Shown here one piece after another: positions 22,301 to 33,400 of a DNA stretch of 64,000 bases. The DNA is from Gyrodactylus bullatarudis (lineage: Eukaryota > Platyhelminthes > Monogenea > Gyrodactylidea > Gyrodactylidae), in the NCBI GenBank assembly GCA_012064415.1, contig SSNU01000226.1:1-64000 (forward strand), written 5' to 3'. The translations under genes and the position numbers were made by a program. Each line of letters opens with the position of its first letter. Position 1 is the stretch's first letter. The notes under the pieces are model-generated. The model worked only from the letters and a program-made list of their open reading frames with translations, was not told the DNA's origin and searched no databases.

Positions 22301-22828
22301 AAGAACAGATGGCTGTGATACAGAATGAAAACTAATTTGACTCAGTCATCAACTATGCAATTATTATCCACTTAGAACAGAAATTCGATGATCAAAGCCT
22401 TCAAACTGCCATGTCAAAGTAAAAGTTTGGTTTTATTGAATCGAATGGGAATTAATTCAGGAAACGATATTTTAGGGAAAGTCCAAAAGTCTAAGACATC
22501 AAATGTATCTATGTAGATAAGGATAAAAGTAAAACTACTCTTGTAATCTTAAATTTCTCTGGCCTATGTGAGCTTTTCTTTCTTTTTATTGAAGAGTTTT
22601 GGTGTTTTTCAACTCATATTCATAATATAAGAATCAAGTAGTTCGGCATAGATTGACCATAACGTTGTTCGCTTACTACTTGACTATGCTGTCATTTGGC
22701 TTGTATTGGTCTATTTTTAGTATTTCTTAAAAAATTAAGATTATAATAGTTAAAGTGATTGTTATAATAACCAGAATTATTAAGCGGATTTTCGGACGTT
22801 TTTCAAAAATTACGTGTATCATTTATTT
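19307..22828. other. gene-free repeat-bearing stretch
   Basis: Apart from the LINE relic at 20382-20505, no gene is supported. A 76-codon frame at 20530-20760 ('FTEEFLRVTEEAILL', 'KSSYYKWKRSLFYSK') is not recognised. A segment at 22670-22725 ('CTTACTACTTGACTATGCTG') recurs at 51550-51600, so it belongs to a dispersed repeat. Confidence 0.4.
20382..20505 (+). repeat. internally deleted LINE 3' relic
   Basis: Starts with a counterpart of 'YGALLLCNLPAGTIKKTE' (here YGASLICNLP...VIRKTE) and jumps directly to the last 40 bp of the element ('CAGATACTTATACCTATTTT' then ACTAATTTTTT and AATAAA). About 300 bp of the copy at 1300-2061 are missing in between. The same 3' end in two places marks the true element terminus. 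Confidence 0.65.
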
Positions 22829-22919
22829 GCCCGGTGTGGCGTAGTGTGGTATCTCTCTCACCTCTCATTCGGACCCTCTTACTCTCGGTCCTAGGTTCAA
22901 ACCCTCCCCACACCGGGCA
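22829..22919 (+). repeat. tRNA-like element with Pol III box A and box B
   Basis: A 91-bp unit with perfectly complementary 11-nt ends (GCCCGGTGTGG / CCACACCGGGC) starts like a tRNA: box A is TGGCGTAGTGTGG and box B is GGTTCAAACCC. A long variable-arm-like hairpin (GGACC...GGTCC) lies between. The spacing between T-arm and acceptor stem does not fit a working tRNA, and no anticodon loop can be set with confidence. A tRNA-derived SINE head or tRNA pseudogene is more likely than a functional class II tRNA. Confidence 0.6.
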
Positions 22920-24420
22920 CATTGAACACTCTTTCCCTGTTTTCTTAATATTTCTAGATTTCTGTATAGAAATAAAAATGTATTGGCAAGATCAATTACA
23001 ATTGTTTTTGACCAAACTATTTTCCAGTCAACTTCAAGTTGAAATAATGTTTGTGGTTGAGTAAGCCTGTATCAGAATAACTTTTTTACTATAGTAGTCA
23101 CGGTTTATGAGTCAATTCAAAAGATGAAATGTACACCTTCCTATTGAAGCCGACATTCAAGTTTTTCTTCTGCTTTTTTTTATTAATTTTATTACTAATA
23201 ACTAATACATTAAAATGACATTGTTTCCCAGCTCTCACAGTGTTCCCTTAACATAGTTTAGAGACTTTTTTATTTTACAAGAAATAAAAGTTTAACAAAA
23301 TGGAATAGGCTCTGCTTCTTTTTGGCAAAAGTAAATAAAAGTTTAATAATTAAGAAAGCAAGAATCATTAGTCAAATGATATCCAGACTTAAAATGACTT
23401 TGTTTTAATATTTTCCAAGTTCTAATTTTGCTTGAAAATAATTTCACCTATCTATATATATTAACTGAATATTTCTACAGAGATGGTAATTAAAGGATTT
23501 ACTTAATTTACTCAAAGTTAATTTTCCAAGTTCATTCACGCTAAATATAAAGGAAAGAAATTCAATAGGAAAGTTAGTTTTGATCCATGATGGAATCTGA
23601 AATAAATATTGGTTGCAGTTATACGGAAATTATTCATTTAGCAGATGATTAATTTTCATGTTTTTTTCAAGTTTTATTTTTTCTACAGGTCATCTAATTG
23701 GTTTTAAGGTTTATTTAATCTTGAATGGTTTATCAGATCTGGGCCAATGGGGATACTAAGGTTTTTAAAGAAGAAAATTGAAGAGAGTTCAAATTACAAG
23801 CGTCTCATCAACTAAAGAAGGTACTTGAATATCTCAGTACCGAAACCTTTTGGAAGAGACCTTGGAAAAAGGAGGGTTATATTCCAATTAAATCTAATTT
23901 CTATTGAAGAAAAGAAATACTATTGAGCCAATACCTTGATTGATGAAGTAGATTTTATGGAAGAAAAAAAGGTAATTACAATTAAACATATTTATTTATG
24001 TTGTATGTGGAACTCACATGATCTTCTCTGAATAAGTGATAATGTATTGAGGAATTTTGTTTATCAATCTATTTCACAGAACTCTAACAAGTTTATTTTT
24101 ATTTTTGTAAAATATAAGAAGAGGATTACATTAGAATGACAGTTATTGTCTAGAATTTTTATTCAACAATTTTAATTTAATTCAGAGCAAAATCGAACGA
24201 AGTTGTTGAAATAAAATGTAAAGTGTCATGAATTGAACTGGCTATATAATTTCTGAATTTGAGTTTTACAATAATTTTCAAATTAATTCAACAAGCTCGT
24301 TTCCATGCTAATTTTTCCGATAGAAATATCAATTCTAAGCATTATTTTCCACTGAAAAATGTTAGAAGAATTGGAATTATTAAGGCCATATGTACATTTC
24401 ATAGCTAATCCATAGAACAT
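22920..24420. other. gene-free stretch
   Basis: No gene seen. 23795-23860 ('CAAGCGTCTCATCAACTAAA' ... 'CAGTACCGAAACCTTTTGG') recurs inverted near 45720-45790, so it is part of a dispersed element. An A-rich tail with an AGAAAAAAAGG tract is near 23960. Confidence 0.4.
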
Positions 24421-24422
24421 TT

Positions 24423-24606
24423 CCCCCCTCTTGTTTTGCAGTAATTTTTCTGAGTGACAAAGAGACTAAGGGCTTTTTAACATCGATGAAATGAAAATGA
24501 ATCCCTTGCGGTGAGTTTTCATTTTATAGATAATAAAAAGACCAACACGATTCAAGGTAAGCTTAGAGAGAAATATGAGGGGCAAATGTTCTCTAATTTT
24601 ATCCAT
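24423..24606 (+). repeat. exon-like dispersed repeat, copy 2
   Basis: A 69-bp block (24442-24510) is bracketed by a good splice acceptor (CTCTTGTTTTGCAG) and a consensus donor (GCG|GTGAGT), followed by 'ACCAACACGATTCAAGGTAA'. The same block with the same boundaries is at 27069-27137. All three frames contain stops, so if spliced it would be a non-coding or poison exon. Confidence 0.7.
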
Positions 24607-24771
24607 TTCATAAAGCATCATCAGTGGCAATACTACAATAATGATATAAGTTAAGAGTTCATTCAAGATAATAATTTAGAAATTATGAAAGAAATAGTAA
24701 AAATCAAAGAATATAAGAATATAATGTAAGCTAAAAAAACACCAAAACTCTTGAATAATAACTTTCTTTCT

Positions 24772-25125
24772 TCAATCATTACTAAAACCATCTCCTTTGA
24801 AATTAAGTTTCATGAAAATGTAGGTCTTCTCAACTTTATCTGTGTTTTCAACGACATCTCTATCACCTGATAAGTTGATAAATTTGTCCACAAATTTATT
24901 AGGATAACTGTTTTCCATTAAACTCGACTTTATGTTCTCTATTTCTTTAGGTATTTCCTCTGGACTAACTATCCTCTTTCCTAGGCCAATTACTAAACCA
25001 ACTTTATGTGAAACAGGACTAAAACGGGCATAATAGAGATATTTACCATTGTCAGTCTTTTTCTTGAAAATGTTTCTTTTAATCACTGAAAAATGTGTCG
25101 AAAAGACTTGGCTAACATTTTTCAA
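24772..25125 (-). pseudogene. Penelope-like RT C-terminal fragment
   Basis: A minus-strand frame reads 'NIFKKKTDNGKYLYYARFSP', then 'VSHKVGLVIGLGKRI', then 'SPEEIPKEIENIKSSLME' and 'NSYPNKFVDKFI'. This is the 'RKPT..G.Y..Y.S..P...K..LI..L..RA...S......EI..I...L..NGYP' region downstream of the RT palm in Penelope-like elements. The palm and the GIY-YIG domain are not found, and the upstream sequence is out of frame. Significant because Penelope-like elements are known hosts of hammerhead ribozymes, which this window also contains. DIRS-like origin is an alternative. Confidence 0.6.
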
Positions 25126-27049
25126 ATCGCCACCCAGTTTTCAATGAATTCTTACTATGAAATCTTGAATATCTTGGTCATCAAAAATGATTTTAACTTT
25201 TCTACATCAGAAATAGTAATTTCATCATAAAATGACGCAATGTGATTGCGGATGATTTGTCATAATTGATATGATTCTAGGTATAATGACTGAAACATTG
25301 AATTTGCAGACAGTTTTGATAAATTCAAAGAGTACTGCAAAGAGGATTTGGAAAGAATTCTTCAAGGAAACATATTTCCTCCTTTCACTCAAATATACTT
25401 GATTTCTAAGGATTCATTTTTTATCAAACGCTTAAAATGCTGATAGTCCTCGAAATCCTTTAGCTTCAAGGTCATCATCCCTGATAATATTAATAATGTC
25501 AGGCTCTTCTGTGTGAAATTATTGAATCACGATTTCTTCACTTGTAGAGAAAATTATTATATTTTTGTAGTACATACATAACCTATTCAGATAAAATAAA
25601 AAGTAATATCAATAAAGACCAATTCAAGTTCTTTTTTACCCTTAACCTCACATATGGAGATGTATCAATTTTAGCTAAATTCAAAGTGCAACCTTAATTA
25701 TAGGGAAATTAAGATTTTTATCTACTAAAGACAGTTCAAGAATTATTCTGAACAAAAATAATAATTTGCTAGTAAAATCTTTTTGTAAGGATTCTTGTGA
25801 TTAAACGTTTGCATCAATAATTTTAAGAAAGTCATGAATCAAGTTCGTGCCGTTAATTCAATCTCATAATTAGTGTAAGCTAGAATATACAGAATTGAAA
25901 TCTATCAAAGTTTTATAACGGGTTTTAAATAAAATCAAAGTAAAGCTAACTGAAATGAAGAAAAAACTTCATTATCGTTTGGAAGTTTGATTTCAACTTT
26001 GTGATCATTTTTACTGCTCGAAAATAATTGGGTGTTAAGACTTGTAAATCATAGATTCCCAACTTCATATCAACAAACTTTGGATAAAAACGAAACCCTT
26101 GCGGTGAGATTTCAAGTAAAAAACCAGAGGGATGCAACGATTCTCTAATTTAAACCGATGGATTGACTGTGTCTAAAAATATTAAGAAATCTCTTTCCAA
26201 AGAACTTTTCAAATTATCAGATTCAATTACAGCCTTGAAAAAAAAATGTTAGACAAAGAAATTCTTGAGTGAATTTTCCTTTATACCTTTAGGTTATAAA
26301 GTTTTATTTCTGCCAAAAGAAATTAATAATATGGTAGTAGTGCTATCGTAAAAATTACAATTTTCCCTATGTATTACACCACCACCATTCCATCTCTTTT
26401 GTTATGAGACTGTACACTTCTCTAACCAGTAGTGTAGTGTATTTAATTGTTTCTTTTAATTTTCTTTCTAGAGAGAAATGGCTCTTTCTTTTAATTTTTA
26501 GAAAAAGAGTGAAAAAAGTGTTCTCATTCTTCAATTTCCGTTCTCATCTCCACGACTCACATGAAGGGAGGTGGGAAGGTATCCCTTTTATCCCTATATC
26601 ATTCAGGTACTGTTGTCTGATATCATCATCTTGATTCATTATTATTACAATTTTATTTATTGTGAAATTAATATAAAAAAGATTTTATATGTTAGAGAGA
26701 GTAGGGAGATACTAGATTCTAGGGAGAAGAGGGTGCCAGCTTTGAGGTGAAGAAAATCTTGTACTCTAGTATTAAATAGGACTAGTCATGATGATTTAAA
26801 AAAAATTTGTTCTGTAATAAGAAATGACTTACTCATCAGAATTAGATAATCCCAATTCCATATCTTGAAGGAATTCTCACAACAAAGTTATTGATTCAAT
26901 CTTTCCCTAATATACATGAGTGTTATCCCATAAAAATATCAATTTTCTCGTCAAAAATTCGACTAGGTTAAAGTCTTTTAGGAATCCTAACCATGTTCCC
27001 AGATCTCAGAGTTTGAAGAAAGAAAAATCGGCTAATCTATAAAACATTT
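25126..27049. other. gene-free repeat-bearing stretch
   Basis: Holds a foldback half-copy (25930-26085) and a short exon-like repeat fragment (26094-26155). No host gene is seen on either strand. Confidence 0.4.
25930..26085. repeat. foldback family FB, partial copy
   Basis: Carries 'CATTATCGTTTGGAAG', 'TGATCATTTTTACTGCTCGA' and the family terminus 'AATCATAGATTCCCAACTTC' followed by ATATCAACAAACTTT. The immediate junction to an exon-like repeat fragment at 26094 (AACCCTTGCGGTGAGATTTC) suggests nested insertion. Confidence 0.6.
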
Positions 27050-27232
27050 TCCCCCTCTTGTTTTGCAGTAATTTTTCTGTGTGACAAAGAGACTAAGGGC
27101 TTTTTAACATTGATGAAATGAAAACTAATCCCTTGCGGTAAGTTTTCATGTCATCAATAGTAAAAAGACCAACACGATTCAAGGTAAGCTTAGAGAGAAA
27201 TATGAGGGGCAAATGTTCTCTAATTTAACCGC
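27050..27232 (+). repeat. exon-like dispersed repeat, copy 3
   Basis: Nearly identical to 24423-24606. The exon-like block is 27069-27137 with acceptor TTGTTTTGCAG and donor GCG|GTAAGT. The tail 'CCAACACGATTCAAGGTAAG' is kept. It lies about 250 bp upstream of the protocadherin start codon on the same strand, so it could be picked up as a 5' UTR exon. Confidence 0.7.
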
Positions 27233-27483
27233 CAAAAGAATTTTTTATGATGTAGTGAGAATGTTCTAGAAAAAGAAGCATGTAATTTTTTTATAGCAAA
27301 ATATTAGCAAATTTTTCTCGGTTACTAATCAACGAAGCCAATATCAATTTTAAGTTACTTGCAAAAAACGTTTACATTACAATCTGGGTTTCAATGCTTT
27401 ATAGAAGAAATTAGATTTTAGTAAAAAATTCTTCTCTTCCCATCTCTACAAGCTTTGTCATACTGATTAATGATATTTTCTAG

Positions 27484-30400
27484 ATGGATCTGGTTTACTC
27501 AATATACCTACTCATACTCAGTGTACATTCAATGCATGGTTATTTGGATGAAATTCGAATAGAAGAAAACACTCCCATCGATACAATAATCATAGATTTA
27601 AAGTTATTATTTGAAAAGAAGAGTCTTTATCCAGTCGAGGTCTATCCAAGTCAGGTGGACGCATTCCTTCCGTTTGAATTGAGGGATCACAAGATTTACC
27701 TGAAAACCCCTTTAGATCGCGAAGAGATTTGCTCTCATATCGATCAGGATAATACGCCAAGTGGACAGTTGTCAATTAACACAAACGTGGACACTGATGA
27801 GTGCAGTAAATTTCTGAATATTGATTTGTTAAATAAACTCCATGATTTGCCGACAACTTACCAAATAAAAGTTGTCATTATAGATTTAAATGATAACCTT
27901 CCTATATTTCAAAGTATTAATGAACCGTATCTCATATTAAGTGAAGATACAAAAGTTGGAGATAGATTTATGCTACCAGAAGCCAAAGATGCTGATTCCA
28001 AGGCATTCTCAATCAATAATTATCGCATTACAAAATGGCTCAAGGGAAATCAGAATCATTTCTTCCTAGAAACTGATTATAACACATCAAAGCCGATAGG
28101 ATATTTAAAAGTTGTTGATAAGCTGGATCGTGAACTTGTCGATGAATACGAGTTTATTTATTCAGCATATGATGATAATCAACCTATTTCTATGAATGAG
28201 AGTAGTAAATCTAATGTTAAAATCAAGATCAAAATATCTGACATCAATGATAACGCCCCCGAGTTTAATCAGCCAAACTATTCCATTGTACTACACGAGA
28301 ATGAAATAGCAAAAAAGGTTCTTGAATTTTCCGTTATCGATCGAGATGCTGATGCAAATTCAGATGTTGTTTTTCGTTTCAATGAAACTATCATGGATAA
28401 AGTCTTTACAATTGTCTCTCGCATTGATTATGCTCATGTTAATGATGCAGCAAAAGTGGGAAAATTATATCATTGTTCTATACAACTGATTGATAGAATA
28501 GATGCAGAAAAATATCCGAAAACCTTTGATATTTCCCTAATTGCAAGCGATAAGGGAAATCCTGAACTTTCCAGTAGTGCAAATATTACTGTTAATATTA
28601 TCAATATAAATGACATGTTGCCAAATATTGAATTCTTCCGTCAAGGTATAAAACTTGTCGGGAATAAAATGAGTTTAATTGAAAATTCAACAGCTGAACG
28701 TTCACTACTCGCATTGGTTCATGTTAGTGATTTGGATAGCCCCAAGGAGTCAATACAATGTCGGATTGTGAATGAATTTAAAAATTTCTATATTGAGAGT
28801 ATCCAAAGTGTTCGTATTGATAACTTGCCTTATAAACAGTATGCCTTGAGGAATCGATTTGAACTTGATCGAGAACAGCAGAGCGTTTATTGGGTGAGTT
28901 GATTTTTTAAAATGAAATTTTACAATCTAAAAGAAAGGATTACAGATGAATTTAGTCATTTTTAAATCTAGCCTATGTAAGCATTGTGTTTTGTGAGAAA
29001 GTCACAAACTCTTGTTTAAATACCTAGTTTTTGCCTGGTTTCGGTATTTTTTAATATTAGAAAAGGAATAAACAACATTTAAGGTCAAAACTTCATTATA
29101 AGAAGAAATCACTTCTTGATAAATATCCGAGCCTCTATCATTCAAAGTTTTGTTTTAATTTCATAAAAAATAATGCACTTGTGTAACATAAATTTATGTT
29201 GGTTATTGTAAGGTGACATAAATCAAGAAGTATTCCCGGGAACAGTTAAAAAAGAATTTTCGAAATGATACAGGATGCAAAGAATATTGATCAACTTTAT
29301 GGTTCTTATAAAAAGAAACCATGAACTTTTATCTATGAAAAATATTCAATTGTAGAGAAAACTCAAAACTCTATTAATAAATTACCGCTAAAAAAAGAAT
29401 AATAATCTCTATCTATTAGGAAAATCAATAAGACTTAAGGAATATTGGTTCTGGTAACCATCGACAAAAGGATATCTTATCAAAAGAAATTCTCATCTCA
29501 AGTCTAGAGGAAATAAAAATTGTAAAAGACACAGCATAGAAGACACACAGAGTCATGTTTAAGTTGTCTGTTTAATTTCTTTTCCATAATTTTGATTGTA
29601 TAATGATCATTCCAACTGGATAGTTTTAATCATCATCAATATTAGTATTGTTATTATGTTACAGAATTATTTTTTCAAATCTTGTCCATAAAATTTACAC
29701 ACACCCTTCCCACCAATACAAGACTTGAATTTGTATTACAAAATTATAATTTTTTTTAAAAACAGTTTGCTATCCCTACACGTGACATGTTAAAAATAAA
29801 AGGGATACACATGAATCGGTGATAGAGTGAGGGTTCTAGCCCCACCTAGCACACCAAAGGAGTTACTTTGAAGATAGAATGATCATATTTGATCAGAATT
29901 ACACAGCTTGTCAATGTGAAATAAATATTCCCAAAAAGAATAATAAATTATATAAATATTTATTCAAGTTTTAAAAGAATTTCCAAGTTTAACCCTAGAA
30001 TGTAAACTCGAATTATTTTTAATCCAAGCTAATCCCAAATTATTTTTTTCCTCACAAAAACCCTACCGAAATAATTATGCTGATTCCGATTTGAATTTCT
30101 TTTTGAGAGCTGAATTATCATTTTCAAAAAATCATCCTTCTTCATTGAAGAATCTTAAAGTAACTTTGGTTAGCATCAGTGAAAACCTATTTTTATAAAT
30201 TACACATGATTTTTAGTCTAATAAATTTCCTTTCTAATGATGGGGATAAAAGTATTTCAAGTATCTTCCAGTTCAAAATATCGTTCAAGAAAGTGTTGTG
30301 GAACTATGAAACATGAAGGGTCGAGACTTATTATGTATTCTCTACTTTTACTTTTTATTAATCTCACATTAGACTTTAGTATTTTGCGGAAAGTAGAATT

Positions 30401-33400
30401 CTCTATTTTTTTTCATCTAGCGGAATTTTAAGTTAAGTGAATATTTAGTGATAAAGCTTATGTTTCACTGGATCTTGTCAGACTATTACACCGGCTTAAT
30501 ATTTATAAAGAAATAAAGACTTTAATAAACAAGACAGTGTCCATCCCTCTTCAGATTTAATTTATTTGTTGGGAAAGAACTGCCGAGCTTTTTCGAAAAT
30601 ATTTTTAGTTTCAAATGAGAGACTCATTTAGAGGATTTGGAAGTCAAGTGGATATTTAGTAATAAAGCTTATATTTCACCGGATTTCGTCAGACTATTAC
30701 ACCGGCTAGATATATATAATAAATAAAATGTACAATAATATCCTCTGATTGGTTCTATCATTCCCGAGTACAACAGGGGAGGGTTGGTTGCTAGTATCCA
30801 CGATCATTGTTTCCTCCTCACGTATCTGTCCATCGTTGGTTGCCCACTTAGACTTTTACGTTTTCTACCTCTTTTGATAATCGCAGGTGCAGCCTTCTTT
30901 TTGCTTTGAATACTGCTAATTACAGGTTGAGATTTAATTAGATTATCAACTACCGTTGACTTGTCTGAATTTTCACTTTCAATCTCAATTGTACTTGTTA
31001 CTGGGGCCGAAGACTCGAGATCATTTAGGGGAGGCGTAGATTCAACTACTTGCTCATTTTGTTCAATTATCACTCTAACTTCGCTTGCATTGGGTTTCTG
31101 GGTAGAACTACAAATAGGGAAATTTTCAAGCAGCTTTCAAGCAAAGATTTAATTTAATTTTTATTCAACAGTACACAGAAAGAAGGTTTTAGAGTTGAAT
31201 ATTTTTCGGAAGCTTTTCTTCAATTTTTTAAAAATAATTTAAAATTTTGTTTGCGTGCAAGATAAATTTCAAAGTCTTCACAACATGATAAGAACATGCT
31301 CAAAATTTATAAATTTAATAAGATCCCCCCCAGCGTCAATTGCAATAGAATCTTTCAAATTCATCTTAACAGATTTTATGAGGCTCAGCTCAAGATACCT
31401 ATCTAAAATTTGTCTGTTATTCACGATCCGAAAAATCTTTTTAGGACTAGAGAAAATTAAATTTCGATAAACACTAGATTGAAGGAACCAACTCTTTATT
31501 TTGTTAACTGATCAACTCTGATTTCGGTTCTGATATTTGCCAAACCCCTCACATAGGCCTCGTTTGTCATATGACCACTAGAGACCACTCTTTTTAAAAA
31601 AAACTAGCAAAATTGAATAATCCATTTAGCATTTGGTAATGTACAAAAACTAAGCATTTTATTGAAAAAATTCCTTATTTTTCAATTTTCTAACCTTGGT
31701 AGCTTTATTAGTTTGGCAGATTTCTGAACGAATTAAAGTTTAAATGGAAGCTCAAAATGAAAAATTGCTTTTGTTATATTTTTGGCGAAATAGTCAAATA
31801 TTTTCATTGCTAAATTTTGGATCTTATGGAAATAATTTCCGTACCGAAAGGGTTAAGAGAAGAAAATATGATTATGTAGTATTTTTTATTCGATAATTCT
31901 AAAAAGTTTCGAATTAATGGCTAGAAGAGATAAGGTAAACAAGGATCATCTTTGACATGATTTTCTGGTCAGACTGGTCAGAAGACATAACTTATTTTGT
32001 TATTTTCCTCTTACACTTGGTGAACATTATCGTAAAGATTGATCAAGGTTTTTATTTTTAAATAATTCAGTCTCTCTCTTTTAGAAACTGTGATTGACAT
32101 TCAGGGTTTCCATACTTTTGTCCAAACCTCTTCTTCATTCTTCTATAGTTGGTAGTTCATTTTATCCTTTGGAGATATATTTATATTTATTCTAAACCCC
32201 TTTTTTAATGTTCCCTTATCTCTACGGTAAACATGTGTACATTCAAATACAGGTATTATGGTTATCCACTCACCCAGTATTTATTATACCTATCGTTTCA
32301 TAATCATAAATGCCAAATTTAAAAGTATCATATCTATAATTTATCTCTTTGGGTTGTGTGTTATTTTCAATGAATGACCGTTTCAAGAATTGGATCAGAA
32401 GAGTGTTTTCTGTGGATGAATTCTCTTGAGATAGAATAAATGGTTAACTTTAAAATAAAAAATGAGCTTGCTTGAAACTATAGTGGTGGCCAAAAAAAGT
32501 TTTAACTTTAAAAACCTGTTGTTGTATGGTTATTTTAAATGATGTTAATTTGTAAAATAGTTCATTCGGTTTAGGAATATATTTTTGACTTTTATTTGGT
32601 GAAATCTCCATCATTTTGAACCACTGATAAGCATCTTTTTGGCATAGATTTATTAAAATTTATGATAGTTTCTCTCTCTATTAAATTCCACTCTCCAAAT
32701 ATGCACAAAACTTCTTTCGCAAACAAGAATTAAAAGGTTTAAAAAGTGAAAACTTTATTTTGTCAATTTCAATGAAAACGGTAATCTTGTAATTTTGCAT
32801 TTATGAATGAATCAAATCAAAAAATGACTACATTTGATGTTTGCATATATTGCTAAACCGAATGAACTATTTTGCAAATTAACATCATTTAAAATACAAC
32901 AACAGGTTTTTAAAGTTAAAACTTTTTTTGGCCACCACTATACATTTGATCCACCATCTTCTTGACTAATTTTCATCTTTTAGGTGAACAACTCTAGGCT
33001 AGAGTGCAGCTTTATTCTTTAATTGAACTGAATACAGCTATTCTCTAAATTATGATTTTTATGGAAATTTCAATATTTTCATCAAGTTCTCAAATTTCTT
33101 AAAGGATGCCTATAGATTTTAGTTTTATAGTTGGCGGTATTTTTTTCAAATTCGAGTTGAAAATTTTTCTGGTTTCAAGGTGTGAGAGGGATCAGAAGTT
33201 ACTTTCCAGGATCACCATCAGATAAGAAAAATTAACTTGTAACTTTGAACAAAAAATGGTCGAAAATTTCATTTATTCTTAAGTAGTAAAAATTATCAAA
33301 AAATCAGAATTCAACTCCAAAACGATGCGGTGAATCATTAGAGAAGATTAGATTTTTTCGTCTAATCTGGAACTAGAATAAGCTCCTTGAGATCACCCTA

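Noticed and set aside
22829..22919. Functional tRNA gene
   Set aside because: The T-arm to acceptor spacing and 11-bp end pairing do not fit a working cloverleaf.
24590..24625. Minus-strand CTGATGA followed eight bases later by GAAA
   Set aside because: Neither stem II nor stem I strands can pair and no hairpin follows; most likely chance.
27790..27800. CTGATGAG in the first protocadherin exon as another hammerhead
   Set aside because: No GAAA box at the right spacing and no stem I or III complement; it is coding sequence.
29804..29850. tRNA gene around GAGGGTTCTAGCCCCAC
   Set aside because: Only a T-arm-like segment is present; no box A or acceptor stem could be found.
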